Shown in pieces: positions 50,060 to 57,313 of a stretch of 57,313 bases of DNA. Source of the stretch: Prevotella sp. (lineage in GTDB: Bacteria > Bacteroidota > Bacteroidia > Bacteroidales > Bacteroidaceae); the NCBI GenBank assembly GCA_024695815.1, contig JAILHK010000045.1:1-57313 (forward strand), written 5' to 3'. Under the pieces are notes generated by a model. It searched no databases. It saw only the letters and a program-made list of their open reading frames with translations, and was not told the origin of the DNA. The number at the start of each line of letters is the position of its first letter. Position 1 is the stretch's first letter. Both the position numbers and the translations under genes were made by a program.

Positions 50060-52406
50060 GATACAGATAGACAGTAGGCTTCAGATCGGCACTACATGCG
50101 TCATTACCCAATACGAAGACATCTACCAGCTGATTCTCCATCTCGGGAGTCAACGTAATATAATAGGTATAGTTACGATCTCTACGCTCTACATTGCTCT
50201 CGAACGTGTTAGATGGATAACTGGGAGCACGATCGTCTGCCGCCACAATACGTTCGCCAACACGTGCCATGGCATAGGCACCTTCTACACCATGCTGACC
50301 TTCGAGGGCTACACATAGCTTGGCTTCGCCCTCTACCTTTGGCACCTTCACTTGCATGGTCCAGGCACGAACGGCATGGAACGATGGGGCGAAGAGGTTA
50401 TTGGCCTTAAAACCGGTAGCGGTCAGTTTCTTTCCACCAGCGTATACTTCCACTTCGCTTAACTGCTGTGGGGCGTTATAAACCTTCAGATAGCGCATCT
50501 TACGCTGTACAGGGAGTGTGGTCAACGTATCGGCCAGAAACATCTGTTCCTGCCACAGGTTCAGGTCTGACGACATCACAGCCATCTGTCCTTCAAAGGG
50601 CTGCATTGGGCGCAGACCGAAATAGCTTGGGGTATAAAGTCTTATACTATCTACATAGATGTCACTGCCTAAATCCACACGCAGGCAACCGCCTGCGACA
50701 CGCTGATCGCCCTGGCAACTGCTGGGGAAGAATCCAGTTGAAGGGTTCTCGTCGAAGAGATAGTCGTCCCATATACCACGCTCAACGAATGTGGGCTGAT
50801 GGAAGAAAGCATCGCGGGCTGCTTGCACTTGCGGTACAGCCGTCTGTCCAGCACGCAACAGTGAACGAACCTCCAGGGCATTGTTGTCCAAGGCAAACAT
50901 GAGCGACTCGTAAAGACAATCTGCATCAGCAGGTACATCTATGGGAGACATCTCGCCACAGGCTTTCACACTGACGTCTGAGTGATGCTCCTTCACTGGC
51001 AACAGACGTGCTGTCTTTGTGGTGGCCACCAACAACAGTGCACGGAAGGGCTGCACTGTGACCTTGACAGTGCTGCCATAAGCAAAAGAGCCAAGTTTGC
51101 GCTCGTTGGGATGATACTCCATCAGTGTCACTCTGCCATGCTTGGTAAGCCCCATCTCGTCATCCAGTTTCAGTTGTACGGTGCGAGGTGTCCACTCGAG
51201 GTTGCGCAATACGATGACACGCAACTGCTCATTACCTCGAGACACGGCAAAGTCACCATAACGACTGGGTAGGATAAGACCTGTATTCATCAAGGGTGCA
51301 TAATGGCGATGGATATTAAACAAGCGCGCCATGCGGACCTGTTCGTCATCGCGCAAGAGCCAGGGGTTACCATATATCTGAGGAGCCAGCACCAAGTTGC
51401 GGCCGAAGGCGCTGAGCACCAACTCATCGTCCCAACCATCGAGGCACGACGACAGGCAGACGCCATGATCCTCGACCGTTCGACGTAGTTCGGGTACCAA
51501 CGTACGACTCATGGCCCCGGCACGATGATGCGGTGCTGTCTGCCAGTTGGTAGAGTTCACATCGGTATAACTCTCACGTCCTTCCCACAACTGAGTGGTG
51601 GCGTAGCTGTCGGCCTCAGCAAGTCCAAGTCGATGGTTCAAGAGGATGAGGTCAGGCGAATAACTACGACAACGACTTAACATATCGGCAAAGTCGGCAG
51701 CATGCGATGGTTGCAAAGGACCGCAAACGGCATCAAACTTAAACAGTGCCCAGCCATACTTACGACACAAGTCTGCAAGCATTTGTTTGCGAGCTTCAGC
51801 TGTTGCTGGTGTCTGTCCAAAACCATCAGGACCACCCCAGAGACCCATACGCGTGCCCATACGGTTGGCTTTCTCATTGATCACATCAAAACTATGGGGG
51901 AAATGCGTCTTGAAGCGCTCACTGTCCATCGTGCCATACCAGCGACTGCCATCTACAGCACCGGCGTCGAAGGCGTAGATATCCAGCTGCATGCCATAGG
52001 TATTCTTCAACCACTGAAAATAGTCGAGGTTGACCAGTGTCTGCTGTTCGTCGGCTCCCTCGTTCGTATTGTTTATCCACGAGAAATACTCGGCACGTGC
52101 AGGCATATAGTCATACAACCTGAGCGTCTGCTGCTGACCCACATAATTGACAGATGCCTTTGCAGGCAGTCCCTTCCAACTGATGGCATAGTGCACTGTA
52201 GCTACTGGTGCAGCGCTTTCTCCGATGGTCAACAGCGAACGAGCATGGTCCCAGTTGAAGGCGACTGCAGGATGACTACCAACACAGAACGACGAGTCGC
52301 GCTGCGGTGTGATTTCAATGTTCACGGTGCGCAAAGCCTTTCGCGCTTGTGATGGTAAGGATAGTGCCATGCTGAAGAACACGCACCACATGAATGTTTT
52401 AGTCAT
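50049..52406 (-). CDS. Putative secreted glycoside hydrolase, clan GH-D (alpha-galactosidase-like)
   Basis: 785 residues with signal peptide MTKTFMWCVFFSMALSLPSQA. A beta-sandwich start (about 25-100) leads to a barrel with LDYFQWLKNTYGMQLDIYAFDAGAVDG, RMGTRMGLWGGPDGFGQ and WALFKFDAVCGPLQ, where the Asp in KFDAV is placed like the nucleophile of GH27/GH36 enzymes. The acid/base is not obvious (candidates lie in SCLDGWDDELVLSAFG). A C-terminal part (about 555-785) looks like discoidin-type sugar-binding domains (VDLGSDIYVDSIRLYTP ... RYLKVYNAPQQLSEVEVY). Best described as a GH-D-clan relative of uncertain substrate. No clear promoter. Confidence 0.65.
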   Translation of the reverse strand: MTKTFMWCVFFSMALSLPSQARKALRTVNIEITPQRDSSFCVGSHPAVAFNWDHARSLLTIGESAAPVATVHYAISWKGLPAKASVNYVGQQQTLRLYDYMPARAEYFSWINNTNEGADEQQTLVNLDYFQWLKNTYGMQLDIYAFDAGAVDGSRWYGTMDSERFKTHFPHSFDVINEKANRMGTRMGLWGGPDGFGQTPATAEARKQMLADLCRKYGWALFKFDAVCGPLQPSHAADFADMLSRCRSYSPDLILLNHRLGLAEADSYATTQLWEGRESYTDVNSTNWQTAPHHRAGAMSRTLVPELRRTVEDHGVCLSSCLDGWDDELVLSAFGRNLVLAPQIYGNPWLLRDDEQVRMARLFNIHRHYAPLMNTGLILPSRYGDFAVSRGNEQLRVIVLRNLEWTPRTVQLKLDDEMGLTKHGRVTLMEYHPNERKLGSFAYGSTVKVTVQPFRALLLVATTKTARLLPVKEHHSDVSVKACGEMSPIDVPADADCLYESLMFALDNNALEVRSLLRAGQTAVPQVQAARDAFFHQPTFVERGIWDDYLFDENPSTGFFPSSCQGDQRVAGGCLRVDLGSDIYVDSIRLYTPSYFGLRPMQPFEGQMAVMSSDLNLWQEQMFLADTLTTLPVQRKMRYLKVYNAPQQLSEVEVYAGGKKLTATGFKANNLFAPSFHAVRAWTMQVKVPKVEGEAKLCVALEGQHGVEGAYAMARVGERIVAADDRAPSYPSNTFESNVERRDRNYTYYITLTPEMENQLVDVFVLGNDACSADLKPTVYLYQKK

Positions 52407-52461
52407 TACTTATCTATTACTTGTAATTAGTGAAACTTATAGTCTTTTCTAGCGAAAACAA

Positions 52462-52508
52462 AATAGGTGATTAAAATGGATGCCTAGCCCCCACTTTAAT
52501 CACCTATT
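52462..52508 (-). terminator. Terminator of the ctpA-type protease gene
   Basis: On the minus strand AATAGGTGATTAAA and TTTAATCACCTATT form a 14-bp perfect stem around GTGGGGGCTAGGCATCCAT-like loop bases, followed by TTGTTTTCG. Confidence 0.8.
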
Positions 52509-52514
52509 CATTTC

Positions 52515-54131
52515 CTATTCAGCCTTTGGAAAGGCACTTCCCTCCTTGAACACGCGGAGTGTCTCGCGAATGGCGGGATCGTTCTGGTTGAGATACTTCA
52601 ACCACGACTCCTCGTCAAGCATATTGTAGATGATGCGGCTCTCTACAAACTGTTCCAGCAGCTTGAACGAGCGTTGAATCATCAGGTTGCGGCGCTTCAA
52701 TCCGTGTTTGTCGGCATAGGTTGCAAACTTATCCACGATATTTTGTCGGCGCAGGAATTTTGCCAGCGACAGCACGTCGTCGTATTCGCGCAACTTAGCG
52801 CGGTTCTCATCGGTATAGTCATAGCCGAACTGCAGGATGAGTCCCGACATGGTAGCCTCCTTATAGTACGACGTGTAGTGGGTGGTGTCCTCAGGAACAA
52901 AGATATCTGGTGTGATACCGCCTCCACCATAAACCACACGACCGTTCTTGGTATGATACTCCGGACCATCATGTTTGATACTGTCTTGCGAGAAGAACTC
53001 ACCATGCTGATAGCGAATCATAAGGTCTTCCTCATAGTTTCTGTCCATACCACCGGCATAGGGTTTCTGGATGCATCGACCCGAGGGTGAGTAGTAGCGA
53101 GCAATGGTCAGTCGCATCATCGAGCCATCATTAAACTCTATGGGCTGCTGCACCAATCCTTTACCAAACGAGCGTCGGCCAATGATGGTACCGCGGTCGT
53201 TGTCCTGAATGGCACCTGCCAGAATTTCGCTGGCCGAGGCAGAGCCTTCGTCGATCAGCACCACCAGCGGCATGTTCTGGTAGCTGCCACGACCATCACT
53301 GCGATAGTCCTGACGGGGCGAACGACGTCCCTGCGTATAGACGATGAGTCGATTCTTTGGTAGGAACTCGTTGGCAATCTGTACCGCCGACTGCAGATAA
53401 CCACCCGTGTTACCGCGCAAGTCGATAACCAACTGTTGGAAACCCTCTTGCGATAGTTCAGCCAGTGCCACGAGCACTTCCGGATAAGTATTCTCGCCAA
53501 AGTTCTTGATCTTTACGTAGCCAGTCTCGTCGCTGAGCATATAAGCAGCGGTAACACTCTTCATCGGTATCTCGCCACGAGTCACGGTAATCTGACGCAG
53601 TTTGTTCTCACCATAGCGCATGATGCCCAGTTTCACTTTCGTGCCCTTAGGACCTTTCAAGCGGTGCATGGCTTCTTCGTTGGTCAGAATACTGCCTGTG
53701 AAAGTCTCGTCATTGACCGTGACGATTTTATCGCCTGCCAGCACACCTGCCTGTTCAGAAGGACCATCCTTCACAACATTCTGTACACGTAGTGTATCGT
53801 TACGAATGGTGAACTCGATGCCTACGCCAGAAAAGGAGCCACGCAAGTCGTCGTTGGCCGTCATCACATCCTTAGCCGAGATATAGACCGAGTGAGGATC
53901 CAGTTCACTAAGGATAATGGGCATAGCCTTCTCAACGAGGTCAGCCATATCGATGGTGTCCACATACTGATCATCAATGATGTAGAGCAGGTTGCTCAGT
54001 TTATTGCTGCCCGAGTTGATAATGTTCAGTCGGTTGCCCGAGAAGTGGTTGGCATAGAATGTGCCGATGAAGATACCCACCACGGCACTTAGCGCCAGCC
54101 ATAAGGGCGAAAAACGATTTTTGCTGTTCAT
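52515..54131 (-). CDS. S41 family C-terminal processing protease
   Basis: 538 residues. An N-terminal membrane segment (PLWLALSAVVGIFIGTFYA), a PDZ domain (about 90-180, SGVGIEFTIRNDTLRVQNVVKDGPS...AGDKIVTVN), and the S41 core: VIDLRGNTGGYLQSAV, then the catalytic Ser in LIDEGSASASEI (about 297-301) and Lys324 in GRRSFGKGLVQQP. A CtpA-type periplasmic protease that cuts protein C-termini. The start at 54131 avoids overlap with the dCMP deaminase gene, 13 bp upstream. Likely co-transcribed with dcp and dCMP deaminase. Confidence 0.95.
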   Translation of the reverse strand: MNSKNRFSPLWLALSAVVGIFIGTFYANHFSGNRLNIINSGSNKLSNLLYIIDDQYVDTIDMADLVEKAMPIILSELDPHSVYISAKDVMTANDDLRGSFSGVGIEFTIRNDTLRVQNVVKDGPSEQAGVLAGDKIVTVNDETFTGSILTNEEAMHRLKGPKGTKVKLGIMRYGENKLRQITVTRGEIPMKSVTAAYMLSDETGYVKIKNFGENTYPEVLVALAELSQEGFQQLVIDLRGNTGGYLQSAVQIANEFLPKNRLIVYTQGRRSPRQDYRSDGRGSYQNMPLVVLIDEGSASASEILAGAIQDNDRGTIIGRRSFGKGLVQQPIEFNDGSMMRLTIARYYSPSGRCIQKPYAGGMDRNYEEDLMIRYQHGEFFSQDSIKHDGPEYHTKNGRVVYGGGGITPDIFVPEDTTHYTSYYKEATMSGLILQFGYDYTDENRAKLREYDDVLSLAKFLRRQNIVDKFATYADKHGLKRRNLMIQRSFKLLEQFVESRIIYNMLDEESWLKYLNQNDPAIRETLRVFKEGSAFPKAE

Positions 54132-54144
54132 TGTCTTGTTTATT

Positions 54145-54570
54145 CTAATCGCCAAGATATACTACCTCGATGCCTGCACGTTCGAGCAGTTCGATACCAT
54201 CCGTCAGACGGTATTTCTCACCATAAACCACACGTTTAATGCCAGCCTGGATGATCAGCTTAGCACACTCGATACAGGGCGATGCGGTGATGTAGATGGT
54301 AGCACCGTCGCTATTGTTCGACGAGCGAGCCAACTTGGTGATGGCGTTGGCCTCGGCGTGAAGCACATAGGGTTTTGAGACGTTGTTCTCGTCCTCGCAC
54401 ACGTTCTCGAATCCCGTAGGTGTGCCATTGTAGCCATCGCTGATGATCATCTTGTTTTTCACCACCAATGCGCCCACCTGTCGGCGTGTGCAATAGCTAT
54501 TCTCAGCCCAGATGCGGGCCATGCGCAGGTAGCGCGAGTCCAGTTTACTTTGTTTGTCGTTTGATTCCAT
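54145..54570 (-). CDS. Deoxycytidylate deaminase (ComEB-type)
   Basis: 141-residue zinc deaminase: HAEANAI (zinc His and catalytic Glu) and SPCIECAKLIIQAGI (two zinc Cys), plus VGALVVKNKMIISDGYNGTPTGF, which is the dCMP-deaminase form. It converts dCMP to dUMP for thymidylate supply. Its first 26 bp overlap the end of dcp, and the protease gene follows, giving a dcp-dCMP deaminase-ctpA gene order. Confidence 0.93.
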   Translation of the reverse strand: MESNDKQSKLDSRYLRMARIWAENSYCTRRQVGALVVKNKMIISDGYNGTPTGFENVCEDENNVSKPYVLHAEANAITKLARSSNNSDGATIYITASPCIECAKLIIQAGIKRVVYGEKYRLTDGIELLERAGIEVVYLGD

Positions 54571-56644
54571 TTCTCTTTAATAGTGCGTTGATGGTTGGTT
54601 CGCCTCCACGGAAGCGTTTATAGAGCGTCATCGGATCTTCCGTTCCGCCCTTCGAGAGAACGTTATCGCGGAAGCTCTGTGCCGTTTTCTGATCAAAGAT
54701 GCCGTGGCGCTTGAACACGGCGAAGGCGTCGGCATCCAATACCTCGGCCCACTTATAACTATAGTATCCTGCAGCATAGCCGCCTGCCATGATATGCGAG
54801 AACTGCACCGTCATGCATGTATCTGTGCGCTGTCGACCAATGATTGCTTTCTTCCACGCCTTCTTCTCGAAGGGGATGATATCCTCGTCGAAGGCATCCT
54901 TCTTCGTGTAATAAGCCATATCCAGCAGACCAAAGCTGACCTGACGCAGACAAGCCGTAGCAGCCATGAAGTTGCGACTCTTTACGATGCGACGAATCAA
55001 CTCGTCGGGCAATGGCTCGCCCGTCTGATAGTGGTAAGCAAAGGTGCTGAGGAAGTCTTTCTCTACAGCATAGTTCTCCATAAACTGTGAGGGCAGTTCC
55101 ACGAAGTCCCACCACACGTTGGTGCCACTGAGACTCTCAAAGCGGGTGTTGGCAAACATGCCGTGCAACGAGTGTCCGAACTCGTGCAGGAAGGTCTCCA
55201 CCTCGCCGAGCGTCAGCAATGCAGGTTTCTCGGCCGTGGGCTTGGTGAGGTTCATCACCACCGACACATGAGGTCGCACATTGACGCCCTTGCGGTCGAT
55301 ATACTGTCCCTGATATTCTGTCATCCAAGCGCCGCCCTGCTTACCCTTGCGGGGGTGGAAGTCGGCATAGAACACGGCCAGGTATGAGCCATCTTTATCA
55401 TACACCTCGTAGGCTTTCACGTCGGGGTGGTACACAGGTATATCCTTATTCTCTTTGAAAGTGATGCCATACAGACGATTAGCCAGTCCGAAGACACCAT
55501 CTATCACTTTGTCCAACTGGAAGTAAGGACGCAGCATCTCTGCATCGAGGTTATACTTCTTCAGCTTCAGCTTGTGCGAATAGAAGGCGGCATCCCAGGG
55601 CTCCATCGTCTGCTTCTGTCCTTTGCCCTTTGACGTCTCGTGGTCGAAGAGCTTTTTCAGCTCATCACGCTCCTCCAAGGCTGTAGGCTTATAGGCATCC
55701 ACCAGGTCGTTCAAGAGGCGGTAAACACTCTTCACGTTGCCTGCCATGCGATGTTTCAAGACATAGTCGGCATACGTCTTATAGCCCAACAGCTGCGCAA
55801 TCTCACGACGCAGGTTCACCAGTCGCTTACAGATATCCAGGTTGTTCTGCTCATTGTCGTGAATACACTTGGTGTTGTAGGCCATATACATCTGCTCACG
55901 CAGGTCGCGCTGGGTGCTATAGGTCATAAATGGCTGGTAGGAAGGGCCATCCAACGTGAACACCCATCCCTCGCCCGTAGCCTCAGGATTTTCTTCCTTC
56001 CACGCCAGCACAGCGGCATCAATGGCCGACTGTGGCAGTCCGTCCAACTGGGCGCGATCGGTGATGACCAGTTTGAATGCTTTATTCTCCTTCAACAGGT
56101 TCTGTGAGAACTGGAGCGACAACAGCGAGGCCTCCTCGGTCAACTGGCGCAGGCGTTCCTTACCAGCCTTGTCAAGCAGTGCGCCACTACGCACGAAGCC
56201 ATCATACGTAGAGTCCAACAATCTTTTTTCCTCAGGTGTCAGTTTTCGGTGATGGCGATGCACGTATTTTATACGTTCAAACAGGCGCTCGTTCAGTCGC
56301 ACATCGTTGGCATGCTGTGTCAATATGGGCTGCATCTTCTGTGCCAGCGCATCCATCTCGTCGTTGGTCTCAGCGCTCAGCAGGTTGAAGAACACGGTCG
56401 ATACCCTATCCAACAAGTCATAATACCCCTCCTTGTCTTCATCCTTGTTGATAATCGTATTGTCAAAGGTCGGCTTGGCAGGGTTGTTGATGGTCTTATC
56501 TATCTGCTCGTTATCACGTCGTATTCCTTCCATAAAGGCCTCTTCATAGTCCTCCAGGCGGATACGATCGAAAGGCACCGCATCGTGAGGTGTTTTATAG
56601 TCCTCAAAAAACGGATTTACCCTCTTCTCTATATTTTCGCTCAT
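54545..56644 (-). CDS. dcp: M3 family metallopeptidase, peptidyl-dipeptidase Dcp type
   Basis: 699 residues, the usual Dcp/OpdA length. Zinc site HEFGHSLH at 487-494 with the third ligand Glu about 25 residues later, in SGTNVWWDFVELPSQFMENY. Cleaves short peptides into dipeptides or oligopeptides. No signal peptide is visible (MSENIEKRVNPFFEDYK), so it is cytoplasmic as predicted. It has a promoter at 56676-56706 and leads the dcp-dCMP deaminase-ctpA set. Confidence 0.95.
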   Translation of the reverse strand: MSENIEKRVNPFFEDYKTPHDAVPFDRIRLEDYEEAFMEGIRRDNEQIDKTINNPAKPTFDNTIINKDEDKEGYYDLLDRVSTVFFNLLSAETNDEMDALAQKMQPILTQHANDVRLNERLFERIKYVHRHHRKLTPEEKRLLDSTYDGFVRSGALLDKAGKERLRQLTEEASLLSLQFSQNLLKENKAFKLVITDRAQLDGLPQSAIDAAVLAWKEENPEATGEGWVFTLDGPSYQPFMTYSTQRDLREQMYMAYNTKCIHDNEQNNLDICKRLVNLRREIAQLLGYKTYADYVLKHRMAGNVKSVYRLLNDLVDAYKPTALEERDELKKLFDHETSKGKGQKQTMEPWDAAFYSHKLKLKKYNLDAEMLRPYFQLDKVIDGVFGLANRLYGITFKENKDIPVYHPDVKAYEVYDKDGSYLAVFYADFHPRKGKQGGAWMTEYQGQYIDRKGVNVRPHVSVVMNLTKPTAEKPALLTLGEVETFLHEFGHSLHGMFANTRFESLSGTNVWWDFVELPSQFMENYAVEKDFLSTFAYHYQTGEPLPDELIRRIVKSRNFMAATACLRQVSFGLLDMAYYTKKDAFDEDIIPFEKKAWKKAIIGRQRTDTCMTVQFSHIMAGGYAAGYYSYKWAEVLDADAFAVFKRHGIFDQKTAQSFRDNVLSKGGTEDPMTLYKRFRGGEPTINALLKRNGIKRQTK

Positions 56645-56675
56645 ACTTTCTCTTTCTCTATATAATTACGGCATG

Positions 56676-56706
56676 CAAAGATACAAAATAAATCCGAGAA
56701 AAGCAA
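56676..56706 (-). promoter_or_regulatory. Promoter for dcp
   Basis: Minus-strand TATCTTTG (56676-56683) with TTG (56704-56706) 20 bp upstream, giving a leader of about 25 bases. Confidence 0.72.
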
Positions 56707-56825
56707 TAATCCAGTCAACTATTTTATCATTATTTAATCATAATTTCGCATACATTAAAAAGTCCACTATCCTCATGGACGGTGGATAATAAAGCACGAT
56801 GGCACAAAACAAGAACACCCCTCAG

Positions 56826-57053
56826 GTTACTCACTTACCCACTTACTCACTTTGGACATTTGGGATTTTCCAATTTCGAAGGTTGAAATGTAGTTGGGAA
56901 GGTTGGATTGGATAGATGTTGAAATAGTATAATTTAAAGTATATAATTATATTATTATATAATATATATATTATATAATAATATAAAATTCTTGCTTCAG
57001 AAAATCTCAGAATGCAAATGTCCAAAGTGAGTAAGTTGTAAGTGAGTAAGTGA
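56826..57053. repeat. Large inverted repeat with a 40-bp AT palindrome in the loop
   Basis: The left arm (about 56826-56861, ...ACTTACTCACTTTGGACATTTG) and the right arm (about 57015-57053, CAAATGTCCAAAGTGAGTAAGT...) are complementary over about 35 bp with two mismatches. The intervening 155 bp is very AT-rich and contains a perfect 40-bp palindrome of A and T (56947-56986). The open frames crossing it are low-complexity and not taken as genes. The rest of the 588-bp gap (56645-57232) holds the two promoters and the array listed separately. Confidence 0.85.
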
Positions 57054-57091
57054 ACAACGATTCAATTTCTCTGAAAATAATTACCAAAACA

Positions 57092-57123
57092 TTTGCGTAT
57101 CTCATATATTTTTTGTACCTTTG
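57092..57123 (+). promoter_or_regulatory. Promoter for the HU-like gene
   Basis: TTTG (57092-57095), 20-bp spacer, TACCTTTG (57116-57123), about 110 bp before the ATG at 57233. The 22-bp array at 57142-57207 therefore lies in the predicted 5' untranslated region. Confidence 0.75.
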
Positions 57124-57141
57124 TATTGTTATTAAGAAATA

Positions 57142-57207
57142 GCAAATCATGAGTTTTCTAGGGGCAAATGAACGCTTTTCTGAGGGCAAATGAATCATTA
57201 ACTTTCT
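57142..57207 (+). repeat. 22-bp period array in the HU-like gene leader
   Basis: GCAAAT starts at 57142, 57164 and 57186, exactly 22 bp apart, giving three units; units 2 and 3 share GGGCAAATGAA, and TTTTCT recurs at 57154 and 57176. The core differs from those of the other 22-bp arrays but the period is identical. Confidence 0.75.
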
Positions 57208-57232
57208 AACCATTAAAAACACACGAAAAATT

Positions 57233-57313
57233 ATGGCAAAACTTAGAATCAAAAAGTATGTGAACCAGGTGAAGAACTCGAAGATGTTCGGTAAGTGGTA
57301 CGGACGCGTGAAC
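57233..57313 (+). CDS. HU-like DNA-binding protein, N-terminal part (cut by window end)
   Basis: The first 27 residues are visible, beginning MAKLRIKKYVN and ending at GKWYGRVN. This is the start pattern of the Bacteroidetes histone-like/HU family (basic stretch then KWYGRV). The gene continues beyond the window. It has a consensus promoter and a leader with a 22-bp repeat array. The tail of an HU-like gene opens the window at 1-81, so both edges carry this family; they may be separate paralogues. Confidence is limited by the short visible part. Confidence 0.55.
   Translation, partial: MAKLRIKKYVNQVKNSKMFGKWYGRVN

Noticed and set aside
56843..57252. Minus-strand open frames at the right end
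   Set aside because: They cover an AT palindrome and the HU-like promoter and leader, and their products are Ile/Tyr/Asn-rich without any family pattern.

Overview
The window is chromosomal DNA from a member of the Bacteroidales, most likely a gut or rumen Prevotellaceae (Prevotella, Segatella or Xylanibacter type). The evidence is the Bacteroidetes promoter signature (TTTG, 19-20 bp, TAnnTTTG) upstream of many genes, Bacteroidetes-only families (HU-like protein plus smalltalk peptide, DUF5606, OMP_b-brl_3 receptor, N-terminally extended NusB, ThrRS-like nucleoside kinase, large LptD-like protein) and many lipoproteins with SPII signals. No rRNA, tRNA, phage, IS or Cas genes were seen.

Layout. 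Positions 1-2250 are accessory: the tail of an HU-like gene, a smalltalk peptide between long direct repeats, and an AAA/DUF4143 ATPase, all inside a field of G/C-rich palindromic repeats. Positions 2246-7298 hold DUF2461, a lipoprotein, peptidase T and a CPA2 antiporter. Positions 7300-8080 are a second repeat field containing a DUF559 nuclease gene bounded by a near-perfect inverted repeat. Positions 8084-24924 are core genes: LptD-like protein, HD hydrolase plus pyruvate carboxylase B-type protein, queF/yhhQ, rplY-pth-hslR, nusB-yajC-ybbR-coaE-DUF5606, and an outer-membrane receptor.

Positions 25042-36896 carry aroB and a menaquinone pathway split in two blocks (menB-menC-menE; thioesterase-menF-menD), separated by sodB, two membrane-anchored proteins and a ThrRS-like nucleoside kinase. 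Positions 36897-54131 carry a ROK kinase, a coiled-coil lipoprotein, a beta-helix protein, a cysteine desulfidase-like enzyme, three glycosidase genes (GH2, GH35, clan GH-D-like), xth, ribH, a TPR protein, recF-DUF721 and a CtpA protease. The window closes with dCMP deaminase, Dcp peptidase, a large inverted repeat and the start of another HU-like gene.

The most unusual signal is a set of micro-arrays with an exact 22-bp period. One is an eight-unit array at 30769-30944, whose motif changes along its length while the register is kept. One lies inside the menF coding region (35217-35304) and uses the same GSCACTTTT core. A third lies in the presumed 5' UTR of the HU-like gene (57142-57207). 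The second notable structure is the DUF559 nuclease inside 46/45-bp inverted repeats made of the local dispersed repeat, which resembles a REP/nuclease-type element. Functions for both are inference; the sequence features are directly visible.
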